The position numbers were made by a program, and so were the translations under genes. From Isoetes taiwanensis (lineage: Eukaryota > Streptophyta > Lycopodiopsida > Isoetales > Isoetaceae), in the NCBI GenBank assembly GCA_021234155.1, contig JAJEKV010000018.1, forward strand, positions 20,197,252 to 20,261,251: a stretch of DNA of 64,000 nt, given 5' to 3'. The notes beneath the pieces were generated by a model. That model was not told the origin of the DNA and ran no database searches. It worked only from the letters and a program-made list of their open reading frames with translations. Positions 48,531-58,699 of the stretch are shown piece by piece. The stretch's first letter is position 1; each line of letters starts with the position of its first letter.

Positions 48531-48604
48531 AAAGAATAGAATAGAATAGAATAGAATAGAATAGAATAGAATAGAGTTTTTATCGTCCACGAAGACCAAT
48601 TGGA
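48531..48604 (-). mobile_element. short LINE 3' end with (AGAAT)n tail
   Basis: About nine AGAAT units are followed by AGTTTTTATCGTCCACGAAG and ACCAATTGG. The same junction, AGAAT repeats then TTTTTATCATCCAAGGAGAC, ends the LINE at 3350-4400. Only about 30 bp of 3' UTR remain. Confidence 0.6.
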
Positions 48605-49048
48605 GAGCTGGATCTAGCCTGCACTTATTGTTCATGTGCATAGATTTGCGGTTACTAATATGTGTATCTGCAAGCAAACCTTTGGGATGAAAAGGAACCC
48701 AAATTGAATCTTCTGATAGAAAGCCTTATACAAAAGACAGAGAAGAGAAACATTTATAAGTAACGGATGGGCATCAAAATTTGTAAATAGCATTTCAGAT
48801 TATACCTTAAGGCATGGATTTTACCAGTGGTTGCATCAAATATGAATGGTCTATATCCATTGATGTTGTTGAAGGTTGTCAAATACATCTTCAGTTAAGT
48901 TAACTACCTTAGACGTTTTGTACATGGAAGATTGTAAAAAAACTTGGTGCTAGCATGGACCCGCCTGCATGTCAACAAAACATTGTAATGACTCCTTCAA
49001 TAAACCTTTGGTAAAAAAGAAAATATGAGCATGGTTTGTGGCAGATAT
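48605..49048. other. non-coding stretch
   Basis: Nothing recognised up to the start of the 1.63-kb duplication. Confidence 0.3.
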
Positions 49049-50678
49049 TAGATGTCAGAATTTGACTTGGTTTTAAGAAATTTATTGCGGCGGTCCGGCC
49101 AATAGATTTGCCGCATTCGACACTTCGAGAGGGTTTTTCTTTTTGTTGCTTGTTCTGGATTGTTTCTGGCATGCATGCTGCCGGATCTGCAGGAGTGGTG
49201 GAGCAGGGTCGCTACCAAATATGCTCCACTAAGCAAATTAGTGGAGCAATGGTTTTTTTATTCTGTTGAATGCGTTGTGCATCCGGCTCTGCAAGTTCTA
49301 CAAGGTTTAGGTGTTTAAGATACGCTTTAGGTGTTTTACGAATGCTGGAGAAATGGATACTGGAAGTTACAAGTTGCGTTGGTTCGGCTAGGTGACCATG
49401 GCAACTGTGTATTTTGCATGCACTATATTTTGATGTATTTATGCATTATTCATGATGATGCAATGCTTATACTATTTTCTTGTATCCAATGGTTAAGTTA
49501 CAAAGGTTGCACGTGGAAAATGAACGTGGCATAAATGGGAAGGCGGTGGTTTGGTCAACAACAATCCGTAAAGACCAAAAATGGCGTTAATAAGCGATGT
49601 ATAAATTAAACCTGAGAGACAATCTCATACCATCAGCTTTGAAAGATGGCGCAAGTTTTGGCGGTGGCCACTGTATCTGTATTTCTTTTAATCGTCAAAA
49701 TGGCAGCACAAAATGATGGAGCTCAATCTCCGGCTCCTTCGATGGATTTCGCCAATCAGCCTCTTTCTCCGTCACCATCTGGGCCATATTCTGCATCTGC
49801 ACCTGAATCACAAGAATCCCGTCTGCCAGATTATACAGAGATGGCCGGTAGAAGAAGAATGTGTCGTTACCGCTGGGGCCCCTGTGGCGTTTGGCCTCAA
49901 GCTCCTGCTTATGTTTATTGAATACGGCAGAGTATGCTGCTGGAATTGGGCACCCTGCTATCCTAATTGCTATTTCTGGCAAGGTCGCCAGATTTGTGGA
50001 AATGTATAACACATCCATTGGATTTGTCTGTACATAAAATCACCCCGATAAGTTGGAGCTCTTCTTTGATATTTTGGGTTTGATCTGTAAATAAACTTAA
50101 TCAGTTGCTGTACTAGATTTGTTGTTTCGTCTACATTCTATGGCATATGTTAAGTTACTGTTTACAAGCATGACACTAGGCTATCGTTGTTACTTTCCTT
50201 TGCAAATTACGACCACTTATGTCAAGCATATTTTATTTTCGCAATATACACATACAAAATACATTTTGAAGGAAGGAATTGCACCATTTTAGAAACCCGA
50301 GAAACCGAATAAGCAATCTCCATTGTCTTGTACTTTTGAGGTGCATATAGTCCTCTCTCTCTACTTTGCTCCAAGATCGCTACACTGTTGTGAGGTTGAT
50401 GTTAGAAAGCATAATCAAAGTCCCCGGGTATGTCTAAATCTCATAGTCAATCCATCCCTCTCTCTAGTACCTTGCTCCAAGATTCCTACACGTTAAGCTA
50501 ACTTGTTGGTCTAGCTTTCTCTGTTTGCTCTAGTGGGTTGCTCTTGGTGGCTGCTGGTTACAAGCACCCATCAAGCAAATATGGAAAGCCATCCAAAACA
50601 GCTTACCCTAACAATGTGCGTTGGGGAGTGCGCCACATCACATTATGTCAACAATATCGTCACATTATGTCAACAATA
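49049..50678. repeat. 1.63-kb direct duplication, copy 1
   Basis: Starts TAGATGTCAGAATTTGACTT and ends TTATGTCAACAATA. It recurs at 55801-57432 with few differences, mostly small indels. It contains a complete small gene: about 0.6 kb of upstream sequence, a TATAAATT near 49599, an intronless coding region and an AATAAA at about 50090. Confidence 0.85.
49646..50009 (+). CDS. small secreted Pro/Ser- and Cys-rich protein, one apparent frameshift
   Basis: The ATG lies about 45 bp after a TATA box. The product starts MAQVLAVATVSVFLLIVK, a signal peptide probably cleaved after MAAQ. A 35-residue linker follows with SPAPS and SPSPSGP motifs like arabinogalactan-type proteins. Then a basic RRRMCRYRWGPCG block. 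In this frame a stop appears at 49919-49921 owing to one extra T near 49911. In the neighbouring frame the protein would go on RVCCWNWAPCYPNCYFWQ to a stop at 50007-50009, giving about 120 residues and seven cysteines. Intronless. No known family; a cell-wall or apoplastic peptide is a guess from the signal and linker. Confidence 0.5.
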
Positions 50679-51157
50679 GGGAAACAAAAAAAATGCCAGA
50701 GAAAATGGTCGAAAAAAAAATGGTGGCATGTGGTTCCAGAGGTTTCTTCGCCGCCTTTTTCATGTATGCGGCGGGAGAATTTGGATCGGCAGAATTTGGC
50801 TCCGGAGCTGCTTATACAATCCTCCCAGCGATCGAAATCCTCAGCCATCGAGCGCAAAATCCAGAAGAGGACAGCCGCATTGACAGCCGCATACACTTTG
50901 ACAGCCGCCTTTTTCTCCTGCCGATCCAAATTCGCAGTAGGCCATGTGATTCATTGTCGCAGAAGAACTCTGTCTGCCATAGCCTATTCAAAGCGTGATT
51001 TTGATGTAAATAGATTGAAGGGCCATAGCCAAATCTGACTCAATCCCTGCATGCTTTTGCTCTGGTTCATTAGAAGAAAATTTCAATCGAGACGGAAAGG
51101 CCGAACTAGACACTTCAGCTCCTGATTTCAAATGAGCAAACTGATCAACGCCATCGC
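50679..51157. other. stretch without a supported gene
   Basis: Overlapping short frames on both strands around 50540-51290 are mutually antisense, and none shows a domain. The plus-strand kelch relic begins at its right end. Confidence 0.3.
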
Positions 51158-51685
51158 TGGTGACCTCTGAAGAACTAGATTGTTCTATTTTTGTTCTGAG
51201 ACGTTTATCTGCCCTAATTCCACACATATCTGCAGATATGATCAATCCGCGCTGTTTTTTTGCTTGTGGGATTTTAGAGGGATGCATTGTGGTTGCCAGA
51301 GGCCATGATCCTAATAAAAATGCCCTTTCTACTACAGAATTTACTGCCCAAGATTAAATGAATGGAAATCCCTTCCTGATATGAACCAGGAGAGGATGAA
51401 GCCAAAGCAATTGTTTTGAATGGGAAATTGTATGTGCTGGGTGGGTACCCAACTCAGTTTCAAGGCGGATTTACAAAGAGTGCAGATATGTTTGATCCAA
51501 AACAGGGAATTTGGGTTAATATGGAAGAGATTTGGATTGAAGGTGATGTTCCGAGCACTACGTTTGTTTGGAATGACAGGCTTTTTGCTCTGCGGGGCAA
51601 TTCCGCGTTAGTGGCATTTGATGAAATGAAGAGGATTTGGAGTGTTGTAGATAAATTCCCAATGGAGGAGAGGGCATATGTGTAA
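51158..51685 (+). pseudogene. kelch-repeat (F-box/kelch-type) protein relic
   Basis: Two plus-strand frames join as FFACGILEGCIVVARGHDPN with KNALSTTEF, then after a frameshift near 51345 NEWKSLPDM, AKAIVLNGKLYVLGGYPTQF, SADMFDPKQGIWVNMEEIW and DRLFALRGNSALVAFDEMKR. These are three consecutive kelch blades, with the GG doublet changed to RG in the first. Plant F-box/kelch proteins are SCF ubiquitin-ligase adaptors. The F-box itself is not found upstream. It stops at 51683-51685. It sits between the two copies of the 1.63-kb duplication. Confidence 0.65.
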
Positions 51686-52054
51686 ATATAGTAGCCCTCA
51701 GCATGAAGCTCCCGTCATTGTGTTGCGATGCAAAGAAGGGGTTTGCGATGCACAGAAGAGGTTTTTCTTCTGAGTTTTGGCCCATCCAATTGAGTCTAGC
51801 CAAGTGGCCCACGGTGGCTCCTCTGAATAAAGGGTGCTCACCATTGATCCCTTTTGTTCATTTCCTTTTTTTTTTTTGATCATTTGAATTGTTAATCATT
51901 CCAACCAAAGAGACCATAAAATTCAATACAATTCAATTCTCTAGTGCCTTGCTTGCATTTTGCGTTGAAGTCATCTTTACATCGTCATTGGGTCATCATC
52001 GGCTACTTGGAAGGAGTATCATCGGGTTAGTTCTTAACATTCGAGTTAATATGG
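51686..52054. other. non-coding stretch
   Basis: Nothing recognised. Confidence 0.3.
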
Positions 52055-52171
52055 TGTTTCTAGAAATACTACGGTATGCATCGACAAGAATGCTGAATAT
52101 GCTGCTCATGGGCATCTCCTTGATAACCAAAAACAAGTACATACCGATAGCAAGCTAGTGACACCATTATG

Positions 52172-52235
52172 GCCGGGATTAAAATACCTCGCCCTTTCGG
52201 GTTTTCGAGGAAAAACCCTGACAATAATGGGATCA
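52172..52235 (-). repeat. dispersed AACCCGAAAGGGCG motif, copy 2
   Basis: Minus strand: AGGGTTTTTCCTCGAAAACC then CGAAAGGGCGAGG and TTTTAATCCCGG. Related copies are on the minus strand at 3446-3500 (end of a LINE) and on the plus strand at 55535-55590. The motif is self-complementary in part. Confidence 0.6.
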
Positions 52236-52454
52236 CTAACCGATGCTAGGTCCAAAAACATAATAGATCTTGTACCCTCATGCTGACTAGCCTTATTGGG
52301 TGAAAATACATTACAGCAAAGAAATTGCCAAAGACGAAACATGTTTGAATTATCTTCTCCATTGATCTTCATCTTGTGCTCCGAATCCAAAGCCCTCCAA
52401 ACAGCCACGCTAAACCCTGCATACACAAAAAAGACAAACCAAAGGCCACCAAGG

Positions 52455-52592
52455 CCATCCAGCCACCAAGGCTTCCAACTAGGCACCAAGCCTTCCACTA
52501 GGCACACCGGCCTCAACCAGGCACAAAAGGCCCCAACCAGGCACTCAGCCTCAAACCAGGCACTCGGCCTCCACCAAGCACTAGGCCTTCAA
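52455..52592. repeat. minisatellite with unit near AACCAGGCACTCGGCCTC
   Basis: About seven imperfect units of 17-19 bp, each with AGGCAC or AAGCAC and GGCCT/GCCTT. A reading frame passes through it, but no gene context supports translation. Confidence 0.65.
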
Positions 52593-52647
52593 CCTAATGT
52601 TAGTTTATCAACAAGTTATACATTTAGGGGAAGGGTGGGGGGGTGGG

Positions 52648-52834
52648 CCAGACCGTAGGGAGAAGGAAGAAGAGGCAAGGAGATGAACCACGAGAGCTGA
52701 TGAGAGAGAAGAGGCCGAGAAAGCACATAAATAGGGAAAGAGGAAAGACCTAACTAACTGCTAACTGCTAACCGCCTCCGTATTTCTAGAACCTCGTTTT
52801 CCTTCTATTCGTTGAAACGAAGGAAAACGTCATT
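52648..52834. repeat. about 180-bp direct repeat, copy 1 (copy 2 at 54960-55126)
   Basis: Both copies contain GGAAGAAGAG, AAGGAGATGAACC and CTAACTGCTAACYGCCTCCG, and both end in an identical 55-bp block TATTTCTAGAACCTCGTTTT...GGAAAACGTCAT. Similarity stops sharply after CGTCAT. Confidence 0.7.
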
Positions 52835-52853
52835 TCTAGAAATACTACGGTAT
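52776..52853. repeat. 75-bp imperfect palindrome
   Basis: CGTTTTCCTTC and GAAGGAAAACG form an 11-bp perfect stem around a 13-nt loop. Outside it, CCGTATTTCTAGAA pairs with TTCTAGAAATACTACGG. Copy 2 of the surrounding repeat (55070-55126) keeps only the inner stem. Confidence 0.65.
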
Positions 52854-53292
52854 GCATGGACAAGAATGCTGACAAAGAGGCAGAAGTAATAAGAGTGTGT
52901 GAATGAGATGTATGCGAGATATATAGTAAATGGTGAAAATTAAAGTAAGTGAGTGTATAAATAATAAGCTCTGCTCTTCAACTAAGAAGGTTATCGTGTT
53001 TTAAATGCCTCTGATTTAAAGAAGCAAACAGAGAATGCCAAGAGAACTCTATGAACATTATACTACCAACAGTAACCCCGTTATAAGATAAACCCATTAT
53101 AAAATTATAACGGTCCATAAAGGCACTTGCAAAATAATGACCACAACCCATAAGTTCACTTGCATTGATTTGAATGCCCGTTCATGCTTTGTAACCATAT
53201 GAAGGCAAAATATCGTTAGGGTTCATTGAATCTTTTAACATACCTTCAAATTAACATAACATATGAATTCAATAAGTCTTAAATTACGAGAA

Positions 53293-53422
53293 ATACGTTA
53301 GGGCTAGTTAACCCAACAACCAAGAAAACTTTCGAATGAAAAATATCCAAAAAGAAATGCATTAGGGTCAGTTAAAGCAACAACCAAGAAAAGCTATGAA
53401 TGAAAAATATCAAACAGAAAAA
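53293..53422. repeat. tandem duplication of about 65 bp
   Basis: Two adjacent copies, each with CRTTAGGGYYAGTTAA, CAACAACCAAGAAAA and GAATGAAAAATATC. Confidence 0.65.
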
Positions 53423-54959
53423 TAGGTCTTTCACAGGTCTGAAGATCCGGCCCACAATCTCAGCATCTAATCCGCTCGAATCTGGAGTTCCAAAGTCTGC
53501 AAATCCGAAATAAAAGAACCAAGAAGCCCTAGGTAAGTATCTGGGGAGGAAACGGTAAATCAAAGGGGGGTCGTCCAGATGGAAGGGCAAAGGGTACGAA
53601 TCTAAAAACCAGCCCGGCTTCTCAAGCATGAGGAAAGAAAAAACAGAGGAATATCTGCTGACTTTACCAATAATATTTCTCATCAAGAGCATCATGGTGC
53701 TACTGGAAAAAGAATCCTGTGCAATGAAAAAACTGGCTTAAAAAGCAGGTGCTAATTCGATTACCTTCCCTCTAAAACTACCTGACAAAGAGAAACGAAG
53801 GATATTAAAAGTGACGAATGTGAGAAGCACTGACAGCAGAAATACTTATGCCTTTCCAAGACCCGTAGTCATGCTTTCGGCCTGAATCTGGAGTCCCAAG
53901 ACAGTATATCCGAAATACCCAGACTGAGAAGTCCACCAGTTAACAGAAGAACAAGGTAAATAACAGAAGAAACAAGGCAAACAGAGGTTTTCATTTAGCA
54001 CAAACCCCGGATATGGCTGGGCTCCTAGCCAATGATTCTGAAACACCAAACCATCCCCAGCCAAAGACCGAGAATATTACAACTGTTAAGAAACACAAAA
54101 GCAACCACAGTAGCAACAAGAATAAACAAAGAAAAAAATTATTAAGAGGAACAAGCCATGAAAACCCAACTGTTTCTTGCAAGGTTCAGAGCGCAAAAAA
54201 GAAAACTAGGATCTATGTCTGATATATTTTGCCGAATGCCTTGTGAGATCAAACAAAAAAGGAGCAAGGTTCCTTTGCATACAAGATAAAGCAGTGCTTG
54301 GCTGAATTATATTCTGGATCTATTTGAAAGAACAAACTTGTTCACCGCCGGCCAGATAAAGGGCAAATGGGAAAAAACAAATGCCGAAAACATAAAGACC
54401 CGTATCTTTATCTTCTCTTAAAACTCTGCTTGCCAGAGCCATTCCACAGGGCATGCCATAGCCATCTGTTATCGTCATATTACAGGCGTTCCAATAGATA
54501 CCATTTATATCCTCCGTCTCATAGAACTCTACAAATTTTGCCCCTTCCCTGTCTGTAATCGAATTAGATTCTTTCTTTTAGAAATCAAACAAAATACCTT
54601 TATTGATGATAGCTTGCTTGTTGGCTCTAAAGCCGCCTGCAACTGCAAATTATTCTCCAGATCTTTCAATTCCTGCTGAAGGGAACAAATATTGGACTCC
54701 AATGCAGTGAAATCAACTTATTCCTTGCAACAATCTTTTAAAAATCTCATTTACTAGCGATGGTAAAGGCACCGGAAGCATAGACACTCAGAAGCATGGC
54801 TTGGATACCAGCAACATGATAGACGCAGATACATGAAAGTAAGGAAGATGGCTGACTTCCATGATAGGAAGAGAGGAGATCACAAGCATCAGATTGGAAA
54901 AAGTAAGGAAGATAGACAACCCAGGAAAAAAAAAAAGTAAGGAAGGTGAACTAACCTGG
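53423..54959. other. stretch without a supported gene; diverged repeats at 53440-53530 and 53860-53950
   Basis: Both blocks carry a TCTGGAGT-C-AAG...ATCCGAAATA arrangement on the plus strand. Hydrophobic minus-strand frames (53372-53695, 53991-54182) are not convincing as genes. Confidence 0.3.
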
Positions 54960-55126
54960 TAGTAGGGGAAGGAAGAAGAGCCTTAAGGAGATGAACCCGC
55001 GAGTGAGAGAAGAGAAAGCAAATAGGAAGAGGAAGAGACCCTAACTAGCTGCTAACTGCTAACTGCCTCCGTATTTCTAGAACCTCGTTTTCCTTCTATT
55101 CGTTGAAACGAAGGAAAACGTCATAT
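54960..55126. repeat. about 180-bp direct repeat, copy 2
   Basis: Second copy of the block at 52648-52834, in the same orientation, ending with the same hairpin CGTTTTCCTTC...GAAGGAAAACG. Confidence 0.7.
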
Positions 55127-55333
55127 GTATTCTATAAAACTATATATCTAGATCATGTAAGATAATGCATGCGGGCGGCGCATGCCCGTTTTTGGTTGGG
55201 AGTTCGCTATTTCAGCGCATTTTCAGATCCACGCCTCATCGGGCGCCTCTTCTCTCAAAGAAGATTTTATTCTCTTTGAACCCACCCTCCCCCCCTTCTT
55301 TGTTTATTATATTTTGTACAAGTTCTGTTTATC

Positions 55334-55387
55334 ATGTTTTTCCACCCGCTGGGTGATGCTTTTTTTTCCACCCGCTGGGTGATGCTA
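55334..55387. repeat. short tandem duplication
   Basis: TTCCACCCGCTGGGTGATGC occurs twice, 29 bp apart, separated by a T run. Confidence 0.75.
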
Positions 55388-55534
55388 TTCTCTGGTATGT
55401 TTCTCGTTTGTTGTGTTGGTGATGTGCAGGTACAGGTTGGCGAGCGGCATCCGTTTCGACTTCTCCATGCGGGGGTTTTTGGGAGCGATTCTATGCCTTA
55501 CGTTTGTCTAAGCCCCTTGCCGGTTGGCTTATCA

Positions 55535-55590
55535 CTAGGGTTTTTCCTCGAAAACCCGAAAGGGCGGGGTTTTTTAATCCCGGTGATAAG
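55535..55590 (+). repeat. dispersed AACCCGAAAGGGCG motif, copy 3
   Basis: AGGGTTTTTCCTCGAAAACC then CGAAAGGGCGGGG and TTTTTTAATCCCGGTGATAA. Inner complementarity between AAAACCC and GGGGTTTT could form a stem. See 52172-52235 for the opposite-strand copy. Confidence 0.6.
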
Positions 55591-55800
55591 CTTTCGGCAG
55601 GTACATCAGCCACTCATCTATTAGCATTGTATTTGTTTTGGGGTCCAAATGATATAATTGGATTTTCCCTTTATTTTTCGTGGGTAGTTCGCATGTGTGC
55701 GGCTACCCACTGTCCACCATTGTAGAAAATCTGCTGAGATGAATGAGAAGCCTATCTATCTATGGCGGTTTGTTGGTTTCTTGCGAGTCCCATTCTAGAA

Positions 55801-57432
55801 TAGATGTCAGAATTTGACTTGGTTTTAAGAAATTTATTGCGGCGGTCCGGCCAATAGATTTGCCGCATTCGACACTTAGAGAGGGTTTTTCTTTTTGTTG
55901 CTTGTTCTGGATTGTTTCTGGCATGCATGCTGCCGGATCTGCAGGAGTGATGGAGCAGGGTCGCTACCAAATATGCTCCACTAAGCAAATTAGTGGAGCA
56001 ATGGTTTTTTTATTCTGTTGAATGCGTTGTGCATCCGGCTCTGCAAGTTCTACAAGGTTTAGGTGTTTAAGATACGCTTTAGGTGTTTTACGAATGCTGG
56101 AGAAATGGATACTGGAAGTTACAAGTTGCGTTGGTTCGGCTAGGTGACCATGGCAACTGTGTATTTTGCATGCACTATATTTTGATGTATTTATGCATTA
56201 TTCATGATGATGCAATGCTTATACTATTTTCTTATATCCAATGGTTAAGTTACAAAGGTTGCACGTGGAAAATGAACGTGGCATAAATGGGAAGGCGGGT
56301 TTTGGTCAACAACAACCCGTAAAGACCAAAATGGCGTTAATAAGCGATGTATAAATTAAACCCGAGACAATCTCATACCATCGCCTTTGAAAGATGGCGC
56401 AAGTTTTGGCGGTGGCCATCGTATCTATATTTCTTTTAATCGTCAAAATGGCAAAGACAAAATGATGGAGCTCAATCTCCGGCTCCTTCGATGGATTTCG
56501 CCAATCAGCCTCTTTCTCCGTCACCATCACGGGCCATATTCTGCATCTGCACTTGAATCACAAGAATCCCGTCCCCGCCGATTATACGTAGATGGCCTGG
56601 GTAGAAGAAGAATGTGTCGTTACCGCTGGGCCCCCCTGGGCGTTTGGCCTCAAGCTCCCGCTATGTTTATTGAATACGGCAGTATCTTTATGGAATTGGG
56701 CACCCTGCTATCCTAATTGCTATTTCTCGGCAAGGTCGCCAGATTTGTGAAAATGTATAACACATCCGTTGATTTGTCTCGTACATAAAATCACCCCGAT
56801 AAGTTGGAGCTCTTCTTTGATATTTTGGGTTTGATCGTAAATAAACTTAATCAGATTCTTTGTACTAGATTTGTTGTTTCGCCTCTACATTCTATGGCAT
56901 ATGTTAAGTTATCGCATACAAGCATGGCACTAGGCTATCGTTGTTACTTTCCTTTGCAAATTACGACCACTTATGTCAAGCATATTTTATTTTCGCAATA
57001 TACACATACAAAATACATTTTGAAGGAAGGAATTGCACCATTTTAGAAACCCGAGAAACCGAATAAGCAATCTCCATTGTCTTGTACTTTTGAGGTGCAT
57101 ATAGTCCTCTCTCTCTACTTTGCTCCAAGATCGCTACACTGTTGTGAGGTTGATGTTAGAAAGCATAATCAAAGTCTCCGGGTATGTCTAAATCTCATAG
57201 TCAATCCATCCCTCTCTCTAGTACCTTGCTCCAAGATTCCTACACGTTAAGCTAACTTGTTGGTCTAGCTCTCTCTGTTTGCTCTAGTGGGTTGCTCTTG
57301 GTGGCTGCTGGTTACAAGCACCCATCAAGCAAATATGGAAAGCCATCCAAAACAGCTTACCCTAACAATGTGAGTTGGGGAGTGCGCCACATCACATTAT
57401 GTCAACAATATCGTCACATTATGTCAACAATA
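55801..57432. repeat. 1.63-kb direct duplication, copy 2
   Basis: Second copy of 49049-50678, offset by 6,752 bp at the left border. Left and right flanks differ completely from copy 1 outside the borders. Confidence 0.85.
56394..56760 (+). pseudogene. second copy of the secreted Cys-rich protein gene, damaged
   Basis: The ATG and first residues (MAQVLAVA...) and the TATA box are conserved. Compared with copy 1 there are several small indels: near 56450 (in the AAAGACAAAATG block), at 56530, 56565-56600, 56630 and 56690. As a result the signal peptide, the linker and the Cys-rich tail lie in different frames, and some Cys codons (GPCG, VCCWNW) are changed. As the changes sit in the same C-rich words that differ between LTR copies, some may be consensus errors. 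If real, this copy is dead. Confidence 0.5.
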
Positions 57433-58154
57433 TTTCATAAGTTTCCCTAATAATAGATAGCTGGTTTGTCGACAAATTTTCACCCTTTTTTTTTAAGGAC
57501 GTCACACTATAGGGGATACCAGGGCTGGATTATCCTGACAAAGATTTTTTGTTTGCTGCATTGTTTGTGGATTTTCCATGTGAGTAATGGCCTCAATATT
57601 TTTGACTATGCGAGCCAATGTGCACCATTGAAATCTTATTTATCATTTCCATCCAAAATGATGTGAGCCACCGATCTGAAAGAATTTGCAAAATATTCTG
57701 TAGATCGGCGGTGGGGAATAAAAATTAAACAAGTAGTTTAAATTTCAGCAGGCAAATGCCTTACTAGCATGCTATTTACTGGAATATAAGGATGGTCTCT
57801 TGCAATATGGTATACTAATGTGAAGTAGTTTGTACAAGTGTACCGTAGCTTATGGTCAACTATTGTTCTATTTCTCTATGTATATTGTGGCCTTTTGACT
57901 ACTGCTGTATACATCAGAATAACATGATGATTGAATGTGTTAAATCTTGAACATTCTTAGTTTATGAACTAGATATCTTATCTCGTCTTACCATAGGATG
58001 ATCTAGATCTAAATATCAAAATGTAACATCTTGGCATAAGACCTTGGAGGGCTGGTACCGTCTTGGACTTTATTGTCCATGTATGGCCAGATAAGACAGC
58101 GGAGGGATTGACCAATGCTGATGTTTGTGCTAGTTTAGGCTAGTTCAAGCCGGG
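57433..58154. other. non-coding stretch
   Basis: Short frames only. Nothing recognised. Confidence 0.3.
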
Positions 58155-58293
58155 TTTTTTTTTTTATCGAAGGCATAGTTGGTGGGACTTGCACCCACCC
58201 ACGTCTCCCACCCGATGGTAGCCAGTGGGTTTTGAACCCTGGTGGGGATCACCCCAATCCAAGGCCTTACCACTAGACCACCACCGCGATGGG
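58155..58293 (-). mobile_element. tRNA-derived SINE with poly(A) tail
   Basis: On the minus strand: GGTGGTGGTCTAGTGGTAAG contains an A box (58265-58280 region) and GGGTTCAAAACCC a B box (58227-58239), at pol III spacing. A non-tRNA body with GTGGGAGACGTGGGTGGGTG follows, and the element ends CTTCGAT plus 12 As (plus-strand T run 58155-58166). It has lost tRNA folding in the anticodon arm, so it is not a tRNA gene. No clear target duplication. Confidence 0.75.
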
Positions 58294-58699
58294 CCCTATT
58301 CAGAAATAATTACTCCTATGAAGATTTACAGCCTAGAATTGAAGAATGGAAACAAAATCTCAAATTCGGGGCAGCAATGGCAGGAAAATCAATGGACCCA
58401 ACAAAATATATACCTCGAGAATTTTCTCAAGTTTCATCTCCTCGAATTTAGGAGCATCGTTTTAGCCTCCTTGTCATGACAGGATGTAAAATTTGCAGAG
58501 GCCGCATTTTCCCTGATACGCAGTTAGACTTTTGCCGGAAAAAGATTTTTGGCTGGCCGGGAAAAAAAAAAAACTATATGCCGGAAAACCCTGCCTTTTT
58601 TCAACACGTTTTTTGTTGTAGATGTTAAAAAAAGTTTTTCAATGTTTTTTTTTCATAAATGAACGTATTTCATAGTTTAATGCCATTTGTCATGTCATC

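Larger units (their letters stand above)
52055..52873. repeat. 40-bp direct repeat pair (52055-52096, 52832-52873)
   Basis: TTTCTAGAAATACTACGGTA followed by TGCATxGACAAGAATGCTGA occurs at both places with one mismatch. The 735 bp between them hold the GTTTTCGAGG motif, a minisatellite and a palindrome. It could mark an insertion with an unusually long target copy or a local duplication. Confidence 0.6.

Noticed and set aside
48531-48576. AGAAT array as an independent microsatellite or telomere-like repeat
   Set aside because: The same unit follows the same LINE 3' UTR words at 3350-3371, so it is a retroelement tail.
52296-52658. 120-codon plus-strand frame with TRHTGLNQAQ-like repeats
   Set aside because: Produced by the 18-bp minisatellite; no start context, splice sites or homology.
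49049-57432. Reading the two 1.63-kb direct repeats as LTRs of an 8.4-kb retrotransposon
   Set aside because: Ends can be trimmed to TG...CA, but no primer binding site follows copy 1, no polypurine tract precedes copy 2, the outer flanks show no target duplication, and each copy holds a promoter-gene-polyadenylation unit. A segmental duplication fits better.
58220-58293. A functional tRNA gene on the minus strand
   Set aside because: A and B boxes are present but the arms do not fold as a tRNA, and a SINE body and poly(A) tail follow.
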